Shown: piece by piece, positions 1 to 9,611 of the stretch
Position numbering within the stretch: the stretch's first letter is position 1
Layout: each line of letters opens with the position of its first letter
Source of the DNA: CAYNHZ01 sp964397445
GTDB taxonomy: Bacteria; Bacteroidota; Bacteroidia; Bacteroidales; UBA932
Reading direction: 5' to 3'
Length of the DNA stretch: 64,000 nucleotides
NCBI GenBank assembly: GCA_964397445.1
Contig: CAYNHZ010000002.1
Span: 372,001 to 436,000, forward strand
Notes under the pieces: model-generated
The model's database searches: none
What the model was told of the DNA's origin: nothing
Seen by the model: only the letters and a program-made list of their open reading frames with translations
Position numbers and translations under genes: made by a program

Positions 1-408
1 TGCCTGAGCAAGATCCATTTTTCCATTTATAAATGCCCTTTTGGTAAACTCGCCTGGCTGAGCAAGAGTAGCCCCATTGGAGATTAGCAATTTTAAGATT
101 TGTGAAACAATGTAATCTGAACCATGACAGTAGATCTCGGCACTATCTTCCCCTGTGTAGGAGTGGGGAGAACGAAAAACAGCTGTCAATACCTCATCTA
201 CAACTTGAGAAGAATCACTATAAAATATCGTTCCAAATCTCAAATAATGACTTGAAGTATCACTTAATTTTGTACTCCCAACTGGTTTAAATACAGATGA
301 TAATATATCAATTGTATCACACCCTGAAATTCTAATTACAGATATTGCCCCACTACCTTGTGCTGAAGCAAGTGCGCATATCGTATTGTTCTCTTGAAGA
401 ATGTCCAT
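1..408 (-). CDS. mnmE: MnmE tRNA modification GTPase, N-terminal fragment (cut by window edge)
   Basis: Translating the minus strand from the ATG at 408 gives 136 residues without a stop, running off the left edge. It matches the N-terminal, tetrahydrofolate-binding domain of MnmE (TrmE): the opening TICALASAQGSGAISVIRISG, then SYTGEDSAEIYCHG and QPGEFTKRAFINGKMDL are family hallmarks. With MnmG, MnmE makes the 5-carboxymethylaminomethyl modification of wobble uridine in certain tRNAs. The G domain and the C-terminal Cys motif lie outside the window. It sits 43 bases downstream of the rRNA methyltransferase gene in the same direction, so both RNA-modification genes may be co-transcribed. Confidence 0.93.
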   Translation of the reverse strand, partial: MDILQENNTICALASAQGSGAISVIRISGCDTIDILSSVFKPVGSTKLSDTSSHYLRFGTIFYSDSSQVVDEVLTAVFRSPHSYTGEDSAEIYCHGSDYIVSQILKLLISNGATLAQPGEFTKRAFINGKMDLAQA

Positions 409-451
409 AAATATAAATGATTTGATTTAGAAGTGGTAAATTATTATAATA

Positions 452-1972
452 CTATGGTTTTTTAATGAGGGAGACAATATTCTCGACATGATGTGTATGA
501 GGAAACATATCGACAGGGGCAACAGCTACGATAGAATATTGTTGTGAAAAGATGGATAAATCTCTTGCTTGAGTAGCAGGATTACAACTTATATACAATA
601 TTTTAGACGGACTTGCTTGAAGTATAACTTTAGCAACATCGGGATGAATGCCTGCACGAGGGGGGTCGAGTATTATAACATCGGGGTCCCCTCCGTTATT
701 TGAGATAAACTCTTCAGAGAGGATATCTTTCATATCTCCTGCGAAGAAAGAGCAATTATCTATCCCGTTATTGAGCGCATTTACCTTAGCATCTTCGATA
801 GCTTCTGGTACATATTCTATTCCTATAACTGAACCAACATTACGGGCTATAAATAAGGCTATTGTGCCTGTACCTGTATATAGATCGTAAACCCTTTCAT
901 CCCCTTTAAAATCGGCTAATTTTCGCACTATCGAATACAATCTGTAGGCTTGATCAGAATTGGTTTGGTAGAATGATTTTGGTCCGATTTTAAATCTCAA
1001 TCCCTCCATCTCCTCGTAAATGGCATCATCTCCAGAATAGTTGATGATTGAAAGATCTCCTATCGTGTCATTTTTCTTATCATTAACTACATAATTAAGC
1101 GATTTTATTTGTGGAAAAGAGGTCTGTAATGCATCTAATAAAGGGGAGAGGATAGAGGATAAACGCTTATTTGCGTCCCCTCCAAAAACCACAGTAACCA
1201 TAAAATCACCTTTCGAATTATTTCTCACAATGAGTGAGCGCAATTCCCCTTTTTGCTCTCTGAGATTGAAGAATGAGATATTATTTTCAATTGCATATTT
1301 CTTGATAAATAGGCGGATCTGATTTGTTGGTTCCATTTGAAGATGACATTTGTGAATATCAAGAACCTTATCAAAGCTCCCTACAATATGGAAACCAAGC
1401 CCAAACCCATCGGGGCGCTTGTTTATCGATGAATACCCATTTTTTAAATATGAGGGAAATACCCCATTTGGAAAATCCTCCCTTTTCAACTCTATAGGTG
1501 GATCAAAAAGGAGCTCAGGTGACTCACCGGCAAAGATCCAACGACGATCAGAGAATGTAAACTCAAGTTTGTTTCTATATTGAGTGGTTTTTACCGAACC
1601 AAGGATCTCAGAAATTCCTTCAGATGGAAGTTCTAACTTTCCAATGCGTGTAAGTTGGTCATATACTTGCTGTTGCTTATATTTCAGTTGGAGAGGATAG
1701 GGTAGAGGCTGCCATTTACACCCACCACAAGAGCCATAGTGTTCACAAAAAGGATCCATTCTATCCTGGGAGGGTTTTACCATATTTATACATCGCCCCT
1801 CCATATATCCTGATTTTTTCCTTATTACTTGAACATCAATAACATCACCCGGAATTACTTGTGGGACAAATATAACTTTCCCATCTACATGGGATAAGCT
1901 ATTTCCTTCCGCTGCAACTTGCTCTACTTCTATGTTATATAATATCTCTTTTTGCTTTGCTTTTCTTGACAT
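452..1972 (-). CDS. rlmD: 23S rRNA (uracil-C5)-methyltransferase, RlmD/RumA family
   Basis: A 506-residue SAM-dependent methyltransferase that makes 5-methyluridine in RNA, by family most likely 23S rRNA. An N-terminal TRAM RNA-binding domain (about 10-65) precedes an iron-sulfur site with C76, C82 and C85 (CEHYGSCGGC) and a probable fourth ligand, C209 (DIHKC). The catalytic domain carries DLYTGTGTIALF (SAM binding), DPPRAG and the nucleophile C463 in YISCNPATQ. Bacteroidota often encode several paralogues (RlmD, RlmCD, TrmA-like), so the exact uridine is not fixed by sequence. It follows kdsA by 18 bases. Confidence 0.88.
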   Translation of the reverse strand: MSRKAKQKEILYNIEVEQVAAEGNSLSHVDGKVIFVPQVIPGDVIDVQVIRKKSGYMEGRCINMVKPSQDRMDPFCEHYGSCGGCKWQPLPYPLQLKYKQQQVYDQLTRIGKLELPSEGISEILGSVKTTQYRNKLEFTFSDRRWIFAGESPELLFDPPIELKREDFPNGVFPSYLKNGYSSINKRPDGFGLGFHIVGSFDKVLDIHKCHLQMEPTNQIRLFIKKYAIENNISFFNLREQKGELRSLIVRNNSKGDFMVTVVFGGDANKRLSSILSPLLDALQTSFPQIKSLNYVVNDKKNDTIGDLSIINYSGDDAIYEEMEGLRFKIGPKSFYQTNSDQAYRLYSIVRKLADFKGDERVYDLYTGTGTIALFIARNVGSVIGIEYVPEAIEDAKVNALNNGIDNCSFFAGDMKDILSEEFISNNGGDPDVIILDPPRAGIHPDVAKVILQASPSKILYISCNPATQARDLSIFSQQYSIVAVAPVDMFPHTHHVENIVSLIKKP

Positions 1973-1990
1973 CTTTACCTTTAGTTGTTT

Positions 1991-2794
1991 TTATAAGATA
2001 GCTTCTCTAATAGGAAGTAATACTTTAATTAAATTTTCCATAAGACTAAGTTTCAACATATTTGCCCCGTCAGATTTGGCAGAATGTGGATCAGGATGTG
2101 TCTCAATAAATAGGGCATCTACCCCAACAGCTACTCCTGCTTTTGCAATAGTTGAAATCATATCAGGTCTCCCCCCAGTAACTCCAGAAGATTGGTTCGG
2201 CTCCTGAAGAGAGTGAGTAACATCTAAGGCTACAGGGTATCCGAATGATTGCATAACAGGAATACCCCTAAAATCAATCACAAGATCGGAATAACCAAAC
2301 TGAGAGCCCCTTTCTGTCAAAATAATATTTTTATTACCACAATGCTCCACCTTTTGAGCTACAAAACCCATAGCTTCAGGGGATAAAAATTGCCCTTTTT
2401 TGATGTTTACATATTTCCCTGTAATTGCAGCAGCTTCAATAAGATCTGTCTGTCTGCACAAAAAAGCTGGAATCTGAAGGATATCTATATCATACTTAGA
2501 GGCCAATTGAGCTTCACTCGGTTGATGAATATCGGTGATTATTGGAACTTTCAACTCTTCTCTTATTCTTTGCAATATTTCAAGTCCTTGAATATCACCA
2601 ATGCCTGTAAATGAATCATATCTTGACCTATTCGCCTTTCGATATGAGGCCTTAAAGACAAATGGGATAGAATATTTATCCGTTATATTTTTCAATTCGT
2701 AAGCTATCGACCTTGTAATCTCCTCAGATTCGATCACACAAGGCCCTGCTATCAAAGTAAAATTTTTGTTTTTAAATGTTAGTGGTATATTCAT
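1991..2794 (-). CDS. kdsA: 3-deoxy-8-phosphooctulonate synthase (KDO-8-P synthase)
   Basis: A 267-residue TIM-barrel enzyme condensing phosphoenolpyruvate with arabinose 5-phosphate to KDO 8-phosphate, the first committed step to lipopolysaccharide inner-core KDO. Visible family motifs are AGPCVIES, FKASYRKANRSR, TDIHQPSEA, QIPAFLCRQTDL and KKGQFLSPE. Residue C19 in AGPC is at the position where metal-dependent (class II) enzymes have Cys and the metal-free E. coli enzyme has Asn, so this should be the metal-dependent class. It lies between rarA (10-base gap) and rlmD (18-base gap), all on the minus strand. It confirms a Gram-negative envelope. Confidence 0.96.
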   Translation of the reverse strand: MNIPLTFKNKNFTLIAGPCVIESEEITRSIAYELKNITDKYSIPFVFKASYRKANRSRYDSFTGIGDIQGLEILQRIREELKVPIITDIHQPSEAQLASKYDIDILQIPAFLCRQTDLIEAAAITGKYVNIKKGQFLSPEAMGFVAQKVEHCGNKNIILTERGSQFGYSDLVIDFRGIPVMQSFGYPVALDVTHSLQEPNQSSGVTGGRPDMISTIAKAGVAVGVDALFIETHPDPHSAKSDGANMLKLSLMENLIKVLLPIREAIL

Positions 2795-2804
2795 AATGTT
2801 ATAT

Positions 2805-4106
2805 TTACTTCTTATAATATTTTGGCCAAATCAACTCTATTTTTGAACGAATCTCTCTCTCTCTTGAATTATCTCCCGGCTCATAAAATATTGTTCCTGA
2901 AATATTTGAAGGGAGGAACTCTTGATCTGTAAAATTGCCCTGATATGAGTGGGCATATTTATAATCCTTCCCATAACCGATCTCTTTCATAAGCGAGGTG
3001 GGGGCATTACGAAGATGAAGAGGAACAGGGGAGGGGGGGGTATTTCTTACATTTTCAAGGGCAGCATCTATCGCCATATAAGCGGAGTTGCTCTTTGGGG
3101 AGGTAGCTAAATAGATGGCACATTGAGAGAGGACGATTCTCCCCTCCGGCATCCCTATCTTGTGAATTGAATCAAAGGTTGCTTGCGCAATTAGCAACGC
3201 ATTTGGATTTGCAAGTCCTATGTCTTCTGCCGCAAGAATAATCATTCTACGGGCAATAAATAGGGGATCTTCCCCCCCTGAAAGCATCCTTGCCAACCAA
3301 TATACAGCCCCATTCGGATCGGATCCACGCATACTTTTAATAAAAGCGGAGATAATATCATAGTGCTGTTCTCCGTTTTTATCATATAAGGCAATATTCT
3401 CTTGCAATCGATCGAAAATAATCTCATCTGTAATAATAACCTTCTCGTTATTCTTATAAGAATTGACAACAATCTCCAACACATTCAATAATTTACGTGC
3501 ATCTCCACCCGAAAAACGAAACAAAGCCTCCTTTTCAACAATCTCTATATCTCTATTTTTCAAGTACTTATCATAAGTTATGGCTCTATTTAATAATTGA
3601 TCTAAATCCTTAACCTCCAATGATTTAAGAACAAATACCTGACAACGAGATAAAAGGGGAGTAATCACCTCAAAGGAGGGATTCTCGGTTGTAGCCCCGA
3701 TAAGTGTAACCACGCCGGTCTCAACAGCACCCAATAAGGCATCTTGTTGCGCCTTTGTAAAGCGATGAATTTCATCAATAAATAGGATTGGAGCGCCACC
3801 TTTTGAAAAAATTGAATTGTGTTTAGCCCTTTCAAATATCTCCCTAAGATCTTTAACCCCTGAATTAATGGCAGATAAAGTATAAAAATCTCTATTTAGA
3901 TTTGATGCAATGATCTGCGCAAGGGTAGTTTTACCAACACCGGGAGGGCCCCAAAGAATGAAAGAGGAGATATTGCCCGTCTCAATCATTTTTCTGAGAA
4001 TAGAATTCTTCCCGACCAAATGCTCTTGTCCCACAAACTCTTCAAGAGATTTAGGCCTCATTCGCTCCGGCATCGGAATATTTATTTCTCCTCTAATATC
4101 TTCCAT
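2805..4106 (-). CDS. rarA: Replication-associated recombination protein A (AAA+ ATPase)
   Basis: RarA/MgsA, a clamp-loader-like AAA+ ATPase that acts at stalled replication forks. I start it at the ATG at 4106, giving 433 residues; an in-frame TTG lies five codons upstream but is less likely. The N terminus (PMPERMRPKSLEEFVGQEHL) is typical. Walker A is GPPGVGKTT (53-61), Walker B is ILFIDEIHRF around D111/E112, sensor 1 is IGATTENPSFEV, and the C-terminal domain includes ARMLSGGEDPLFIARRM. It lies 10 bases upstream of kdsA, probably in one unit with tamL. Confidence 0.95.
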   Translation of the reverse strand: MEDIRGEINIPMPERMRPKSLEEFVGQEHLVGKNSILRKMIETGNISSFILWGPPGVGKTTLAQIIASNLNRDFYTLSAINSGVKDLREIFERAKHNSIFSKGGAPILFIDEIHRFTKAQQDALLGAVETGVVTLIGATTENPSFEVITPLLSRCQVFVLKSLEVKDLDQLLNRAITYDKYLKNRDIEIVEKEALFRFSGGDARKLLNVLEIVVNSYKNNEKVIITDEIIFDRLQENIALYDKNGEQHYDIISAFIKSMRGSDPNGAVYWLARMLSGGEDPLFIARRMIILAAEDIGLANPNALLIAQATFDSIHKIGMPEGRIVLSQCAIYLATSPKSNSAYMAIDAALENVRNTPPSPVPLHLRNAPTSLMKEIGYGKDYKYAHSYQGNFTDQEFLPSNISGTIFYEPGDNSREREIRSKIELIWPKYYKK

Positions 4107-4178
4107 ATCAATATAGTACAAAGAATCTTCTAAATTCTATTTAACATAATATAAATTGTATAAAATATAAACAAATAA

Positions 4179-6476
4179 CTAAAAAGGATAACCAATACCG
4201 AATTGGAATGATGATCCTCCCTTAGAAAACCACTCTTTAAAGTTTCTAAAGACTTGTTCAGTAGGATTATATATTTTAAAACCCCAATCTAACCTAATAA
4301 CCACAAATTGTATATCAACCCTTAATCCAACACCACCACTCAATGCAGATGTTTTAAACATATCTTTAAACGTGAAATAAGATTGGTGATCATCAGGGTA
4401 CTCATTATTACGTTTTATGTTCCAAACATTACCCCAATCCAAGAAAACAGCACCATTTAAGAGCCAAAAAAGTGGAAAACGATACTCAATATTTGCCTCT
4501 AAACGCATATCTCCTGTCTGGTTAGGGATGGTAAATGTTGTATCAAGAAGTGAGGATCCTGGCCCTACGGTTCTACCTGCCCAACCACGCAAACTATTTG
4601 AACCTCCTGCCCAGAAAAGACGTTCAAAAGGGACAGTCCGAGAATTCCCGTAAGCAAAGCCCACACCACCTAATCCCCTCACAGCCAAGGCTTGTTTATT
4701 GTCTTTTCCAAATTTCCATGTATAAACGAGTGAGAGTTCAGATCTAACAAATTGAGAGTACGGAGAGCCCCATATGGTTCTAAAACCAAGGGTGTCTTTT
4801 GGCATCAATTTATTAAATGCACTCAATAAATTACCCGAAAGGTCTACAGAAAGATTTGCTTTAAAATTTGATCGTTGAGGATTTAAAGATGGGTCTGACG
4901 AATATGACAAAATGGTCCCGGCCCCAAACTCAAAGTGATCTTTGTATCTGTCTTTTACATAAGGATTTTTAAGTTGTTCTATAAAACTCGGGCTAACATT
5001 GGACATATTAATGATATTCAATTGAATAGGAAATATTTGGTAATAAAACTTATTACTCTTCCCACTCCAATTGTACCCAAATTTCGCACCAATCATATTT
5101 CTTGTAAATTCAATCCTGTTTTGATAGTTATATGTTGCACTAATATCGGTTCTTGGGAGGACAGATTTGAAAAGTCTGCTGGGAAGGAAAAGGAAAGTTG
5201 GGAAACTCAACCCTGCGGTGGCACTCAATTCTGTTGCCCTTGTGGAATTTTTGACAGAGAATTGAAAATTACCCATAAGGGATAGATTGAGCCTCTCCCC
5301 TCCTCTGAAAATATTCCTATTATAATATGATATTGTGGGAGATACACCTATCAATCCGCTCGAATTTGTAGAGGCTTCAAGATTGATTTTATACCCATGA
5401 ACCATTGTGGGGATAAGTCTAATATCGCAATCAACAATATTTGAATCTACTTGATTTAATTGGACACTGACACTATTATATAGTTTGAGATTTGTAAACC
5501 TCTGGTAAGTTTTATTAACAATATCATCTTTATATAGCCCTCCTGGTTCAATACTATTCATATAATTCAAAACAGAGGGACGCATTTTCCTTTTACCATC
5601 ATACATTACATTTATGTTCTTGTATTTCAATGTATCATAGTACATTGGAATCTTCTTTACCAAAGAAGCCCTATACCTGAGTGCATCAGATACAGGATAA
5701 ACATATACATTGCCAAAATAGAACCTTTTATGAGGTTTTGCGTTTTTCTCAAGCTCATTCCTGGTATAATTTTCAATAGATACCTTCAATGAGGCCGAAT
5801 CGGGTGATGAGAGGGTATCTGCGTGGAAAAAGAAATAGTTTTTTGAGAATTCGTAGTATCCCTGATTTTTTAGGAAAGCAGCAGCTCTTTCAGATTCTTG
5901 ATCGAGAAGGTACTCAGAAAGTGGCTTATTCTTCTTTATCACAAAGTTGGATGAGTCTGAAAGGTATATTCGCCTGAGAGTAGTGTCTTTTATCGAATAA
6001 GTTATATTATTTATAGGGTATTGTTTGCCCAATGTGACCTCATATAAAACTTTTGCCTTCTTATTCTCTGCAGAGAGACTATCATTCACCACTGAATTAT
6101 AATATCCTAAAAATTCAAGTCGAGTAACCATATTTTTTTTACTGCTCTCAACCATATTAGGATCGAAAATAACAGGGGCCTGACCAAGCTTGTGAACAAA
6201 CTTATCCCATCCTTTCCCCTTTCCATTTGTCCAATTATATACGTAAAGAAATGGATTCCAACCTTTTATGAAATAAGTATTAGGCTTTTGTTTAATATAA
6301 TTCTGGATATCAGATTGTTTGTAGGAAGGATACTTATCGTGATTTGTGATGATCACCTTGTTTTCGTGAAGCCTAAACTCCCCTTCTGGGACAGACTTTG
6401 TAGTGCTACAAGAGGTAAAAATGAGCAAGAAAGCCACAAAAGGCAAAATAATATGCTTAGCTAACTCTCTATACAT
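4179..6476 (-). CDS. tamL: BamA/TamA-family outer membrane assembly lipoprotein (TamL-like)
   Basis: A 765-residue lipoprotein with a C-terminal Omp85-type barrel. The N terminus is a lipoprotein signal ending in FTSCS, so the mature protein would begin with a lipidated Cys near residue 23. POTRA-like repeats fill roughly residues 30-380. The rest is barrel, with LFWAGGSNSLRGWAGRTVGP, the conserved substrate-lid motif region of Omp85 proteins, and an aromatic C terminus (IGYPF). In Bacteroidota this lipidated TamA relative (TamL) works with TamB in outer-membrane protein or lipid transport. No tamB is in this window. It is the first gene of a minus-strand run towards mnmE, with a promoter-like element just upstream. 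Confidence 0.85.
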   Translation of the reverse strand: MYRELAKHIILPFVAFLLIFTSCSTTKSVPEGEFRLHENKVIITNHDKYPSYKQSDIQNYIKQKPNTYFIKGWNPFLYVYNWTNGKGKGWDKFVHKLGQAPVIFDPNMVESSKKNMVTRLEFLGYYNSVVNDSLSAENKKAKVLYEVTLGKQYPINNITYSIKDTTLRRIYLSDSSNFVIKKNKPLSEYLLDQESERAAAFLKNQGYYEFSKNYFFFHADTLSSPDSASLKVSIENYTRNELEKNAKPHKRFYFGNVYVYPVSDALRYRASLVKKIPMYYDTLKYKNINVMYDGKRKMRPSVLNYMNSIEPGGLYKDDIVNKTYQRFTNLKLYNSVSVQLNQVDSNIVDCDIRLIPTMVHGYKINLEASTNSSGLIGVSPTISYYNRNIFRGGERLNLSLMGNFQFSVKNSTRATELSATAGLSFPTFLFLPSRLFKSVLPRTDISATYNYQNRIEFTRNMIGAKFGYNWSGKSNKFYYQIFPIQLNIINMSNVSPSFIEQLKNPYVKDRYKDHFEFGAGTILSYSSDPSLNPQRSNFKANLSVDLSGNLLSAFNKLMPKDTLGFRTIWGSPYSQFVRSELSLVYTWKFGKDNKQALAVRGLGGVGFAYGNSRTVPFERLFWAGGSNSLRGWAGRTVGPGSSLLDTTFTIPNQTGDMRLEANIEYRFPLFWLLNGAVFLDWGNVWNIKRNNEYPDDHQSYFTFKDMFKTSALSGGVGLRVDIQFVVIRLDWGFKIYNPTEQVFRNFKEWFSKGGSSFQFGIGYPF

Positions 6477-6488
6477 CGTATTTTTTTA

Positions 6489-6496
6489 CAAAAGTA
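6489..6496 (-). promoter_or_regulatory. Bacteroidota -7 promoter element for tamL
   Basis: Read on the minus strand this is TACTTTTG, matching the TAnnTTTG consensus. It ends 12 bases before the tamL start codon, predicting a very short leader. No convincing -33 TTTG lies at the usual 19-21 base spacing. Confidence 0.45.
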
Positions 6497-6527
6497 TAAT
6501 TTTTCGCAGGTAAATAAAAATATTAGA

Positions 6528-6535
6528 TATATTTG
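6528..6535 (+). promoter_or_regulatory. Bacteroidota -7 promoter element for the decarboxylase operon
   Basis: TATATTTG matches TAnnTTTG and lies 71 bases before the ATG at 6607, giving an untranslated leader of about 65 bases that holds the inverted repeat described separately. The -33 match is poor. Confidence 0.45.
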
Positions 6536-6553
6536 CACGATAAAAAAAATCCG

Positions 6554-6589
6554 AGTTACTTACATTGATGGATTTTAACATAAGTAACT
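6554..6589 (+). repeat. Inverted repeat in the 5' leader of the decarboxylase gene
   Basis: AGTTACTTA at 6554-6562 pairs perfectly with TAAGTAACT at 6581-6589 across an 18-base loop. The element ACTTACAT is then repeated directly just before the start codon. It lies between the predicted promoter and the ATG, so it could be a leader hairpin or an operator. No T-run follows the stem, which argues against a simple terminator. Confidence 0.5.
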
Positions 6590-6606
6590 TACTTACATTT
6601 TAAAAA

Positions 6607-8004
6607 ATGAAGAATAAGTATATTGATCTGATTGAACAATCATTTGAGTTTCCACAAGACGAGTTTAAAGTGGAAGATGGAGAATTACATTTTCATAACA
6701 TACCTATTATGGATGTAATTGAACAATATGGTACACCACTTAAAATCACATATCTACCAAAGATCTCTTCTCAAATTCAAAGGGCTAAAAGGATGTTTAA
6801 TGTGGCTATGGCTAAGGTGGATTATCAAGGTGACTATCACTATTGTTATTGTACTAAGAGTTCCCATTTTTCGTTTGTCCTTGAAGAGGCACTCAAAAAC
6901 GATATCCATCTCGAGACCTCATCAACCTTCGATTTTAATTTGATAGATTCATTATATGAGAATAAAATAGTTGATAAAGACCTCTATATCATCTGCAATG
7001 GATATAAAAAAGACACTTATGTAGATAGTATCGCAAATTATATCAATACTGGATGGCACAATACAATCCCTGTTCTTGACAATATGTCAGAATTTGATGA
7101 GCTTGACCATCAGATCAATGTCCCTTGCAGGATTGGAATTAGGATTGCTGCTGAAGAGGAGCCGAAATTTGAGTTTTACACCTCAAGGCTTGGGATCAGA
7201 TACTCAGATATCATCCCATTTTACAAAAATAAAATCAGTTCGAATAAGAAGTTCAGTCTTAAAATGTTACACTTCTTTATCAATACAGGAATACGAGATA
7301 ATGCCTACTATTGGAACGAATTATCAAAATGCGTAAGTGCCTATTGCGACTTGAAGATGATTTGCCCAGAGCTCGACTCACTGAATATTGGAGGGGGATT
7401 CCCCATCAAAAACTCATTGGCTATGGACTATGAGTACGAATACATTACAGAAGAGGTGGTAGCGCAAATCAAGAGTATTTGCCAACAAAGAGGGGTGATA
7501 GAACCAAATATTTTTACCGAGTTCGGATCCTATACAGTTGGTGAAAGCGGTGCAACAATATACTCTATTCTCGATGTGAAACAGCAAAACGATAGAGAAC
7601 GGTGGTATATGGTAGATAGCTCATTTATGACTACCCTTCCTGATACCTGGGGAATAAAACAAAGGTTTATACTCCTCCCTATCAACAAATGGGACTCAGA
7701 GTATCAAAGGGTCTTTTTAGGGGGACTTACTTGTGATAGTCAAGACTATTATAACGCAGAGGCACACGCAAATGCAATCTTCCTTCCAGTGATTAAGGAC
7801 AAAAACGATTCACCTCTATATATAGGTTTCTTTCATACCGGGGCATATCAGGAATCAATCGCAGGTTACGGCGGAATACAACATTGTCTGCAACCGGCTC
7901 CAAAACATATCATCATCGACAAAGATGAAAATGGTGAATATTTTACAAAACTATTCAGTAAGGAACAGACCTATAAGTCAATGTTGAAAATTCTCGGCTA
8001 TTAG
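6607..8004 (+). CDS. PLP-dependent decarboxylase, fold type III (arginine/diaminopimelate decarboxylase-like)
   Basis: A 465-residue enzyme of the alanine-racemase-fold decarboxylases. The probable Schiff-base lysine is K84 in YCTKSSH, aligned with the Lys of SpeA and LysA. The glycine-rich phosphate loop is NIGGGFP, and the C-terminal domain has GGLTCDSQDYY (the CDS/D element that carries the active-site Cys) and FHTGAYQE. The overall pattern, particularly GESGATIYS and the late GAYQE, reads closest to the biosynthetic arginine decarboxylase group that makes agmatine for spermidine, although it is much shorter than E. coli SpeA. Substrate is uncertain: arginine is my first guess, with diaminopimelate or carboxynorspermidine possible. 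It is co-directional with the RNA methyltransferase 4 bases downstream. Confidence 0.75.
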   Translation: MKNKYIDLIEQSFEFPQDEFKVEDGELHFHNIPIMDVIEQYGTPLKITYLPKISSQIQRAKRMFNVAMAKVDYQGDYHYCYCTKSSHFSFVLEEALKNDIHLETSSTFDFNLIDSLYENKIVDKDLYIICNGYKKDTYVDSIANYINTGWHNTIPVLDNMSEFDELDHQINVPCRIGIRIAAEEEPKFEFYTSRLGIRYSDIIPFYKNKISSNKKFSLKMLHFFINTGIRDNAYYWNELSKCVSAYCDLKMICPELDSLNIGGGFPIKNSLAMDYEYEYITEEVVAQIKSICQQRGVIEPNIFTEFGSYTVGESGATIYSILDVKQQNDRERWYMVDSSFMTTLPDTWGIKQRFILLPINKWDSEYQRVFLGGLTCDSQDYYNAEAHANAIFLPVIKDKNDSPLYIGFFHTGAYQESIAGYGGIQHCLQPAPKHIIIDKDENGEYFTKLFSKEQTYKSMLKILGY

Positions 8005-8008
8005 TATT

Positions 8009-8746
8009 ATGCCAATAACAAAATCTGAGATACAATTTATCAAGTCTCTTAATCTTAAAAAGAATAGAGAGACGAGTGGATTCTTTATTGTTGAAGGGGA
8101 AAAAATGGTTAAAGAGGCCCTCATTTCCGACTTCGAGGTGAAATCTGTATTCTATTCAGATGAGATCGGGATAGATCAGATGAAAAAAATAACTCAACTC
8201 TCCTCCCCATCTCCCGCTTTGGCTGTAATACATAAACCTGTTAACCCAAATAGCTCTATCGAGACATCGGGACTCTCATTGGCCCTCGACTCAATCAGGG
8301 ACCCAGGTAACCTTGGGACAATCATAAGGATAGCAGACTGGTTTGGCATCAATAAGATCTATGCTTCTGAAGACACTGTTGACTTATACAACCCTAAGAC
8401 GATACAATCTTCTATGGGGGCAATATTCAGAAAGCAAGTCACCTACATCGATCTTAAAAAAGTGATCTCGACATACTCAAACTCAAAGGTTGATGTATAT
8501 GCCACCTCTTTGGATGGAGAATCAATCCAAAATTGTAGCTTTTCGTGTGATAATGCCTTGATAATAATGGGGAGTGAGAATAACGGAATATCCGCACAAC
8601 TATTGTCATTGGTCAAAAATAGAATACTAATTCCCCCATTTCCAACCGACTCCAAAACATCAGAATCACTAAACGTAGCTATAGCAACAGCTATAATGTG
8701 CTATGAATTTAGAAAGGGTTCTTCTCCTCTGAAGCCAATCTTATAA
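8009..8746 (+). CDS. RNA 2'-O-ribose methyltransferase, SpoU/TrmH family
   Basis: A 245-residue SPOUT methyltransferase with an N-terminal substrate-binding domain (about 1-85, including [15 protein letters not shown]) and the knotted C-terminal SAM domain. All three SpoU motifs are present: [15 protein letters not shown] (motif 1), [10 protein letters not shown] (motif 2) and [19 protein letters not shown] (motif 3). It methylates a ribose 2'-hydroxyl in rRNA or tRNA; the site cannot be assigned. It starts 4 bases after the decarboxylase and its 3' end overlaps the convergent rfbA by 38 bases. Confidence 0.9.
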   Translation: MPITKSEIQFIKSLNLKKNRETSGFFIVEGEKMVKEALISDFEVKSVFYSDEIGIDQMKKITQLSSPSPALAVIHKPVNPNSSIETSGLSLALDSIRDPGNLGTIIRIADWFGINKIYASEDTVDLYNPKTIQSSMGAIFRKQVTYIDLKKVISTYSNSKVDVYATSLDGESIQNCSFSCDNALIIMGSENNGISAQLLSLVKNRILIPPFPTDSKTSESLNVAIATAIMCYEFRKGSSPLKPIL

Positions 8747-9599
8747 GATATTGTCCGTATTGGTTTTTTGCCATAGGTTTTGCGATCTCCAACAATCTTT
8801 CGGTATCGATCCACCCTTTTTTGTATGCAATAGCCTCAAGACAAGCAACTTTCAATCCTTGTCTTTTCTCTATGACCTCAATAAAATTGGATGCTTCTGC
8901 CAAAGAGTCGTGTGTACCTGTATCTAACCAAGCAAATCCCCGTCCGAGTAATTTCACTTTTAATTCACCATCCTGTAGAAACTCTTGATTTACAGTCGAA
9001 ATCTCAAGTTCTCCCCGAGCAGATGGTTTGATACTCTTTGCTACTTTCACCACCTTATTGGGATAAAAGTAAAGACCTACAACTGCATAGTTTGATTTTG
9101 GTTCTTTTGGCTTCTCTTCGATTGAGAGAGCATCACCTTTCTCATTAAAATCAACAACTCCATACCTTTCAGGATCGATAACCCAATATCCAAATACAGT
9201 CGCCTTATTATCTTTTTCAGCACCCTTAACTGCCTCTGCAAGCATTGAAGAAAAACCGCTTCCGTAGAAAATATTATCTCCTAAAACCAAACAAGCACAA
9301 TCATCACCGATAAATTGCTCACCTATTATAAAGGCTTGTGCAAGTCCGTCAGGTGAAGGTTGTTCGGCATAGGTCAATTTGATTCCATAATCGGAGCCAT
9401 CACCAAGAAGCCTTCTGAAAGCAGGAAGATCTGTTGGTGTCGATATAATAAGAATATCCCTTATTCCTGCCAACATCAGTACAGATAGAGGGTAATAGAT
9501 CATAGGTTTATCATAGATAGGGAGCATTTGTTTGCTCACCCCTTTTGTAATTGGGTATAGGCGAGTACCTGAACCACCGGCTAAAACAATTCCTTTCAT
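8709..9599 (-). CDS. rfbA: Glucose-1-phosphate thymidylyltransferase
   Basis: A 296-residue nucleotidyltransferase making dTDP-glucose from dTTP and glucose 1-phosphate, the entry step to dTDP-rhamnose and other dTDP-sugars of surface polysaccharide. The nucleotide-binding motif [11 protein letters not shown], then [26 protein letters not shown] and [12 protein letters not shown] are all standard for RmlA. It follows rfbB by 12 bases in the same direction. rfbC and rfbD are not in the window, so the end sugar cannot be read here. The 3' end overlaps the plus-strand methyltransferase gene. Confidence 0.96.
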   Translation of the reverse strand: MKGIVLAGGSGTRLYPITKGVSKQMLPIYDKPMIYYPLSVLMLAGIRDILIISTPTDLPAFRRLLGDGSDYGIKLTYAEQPSPDGLAQAFIIGEQFIGDDCACLVLGDNIFYGSGFSSMLAEAVKGAEKDNKATVFGYWVIDPERYGVVDFNEKGDALSIEEKPKEPKSNYAVVGLYFYPNKVVKVAKSIKPSARGELEISTVNQEFLQDGELKVKLLGRGFAWLDTGTHDSLAEASNFIEVIEKRQGLKVACLEAIAYKKGWIDTERLLEIAKPMAKNQYGQYLIRLASEEKNPF

Positions 9600-9611
9600 T
9601 ATTTGATAATA

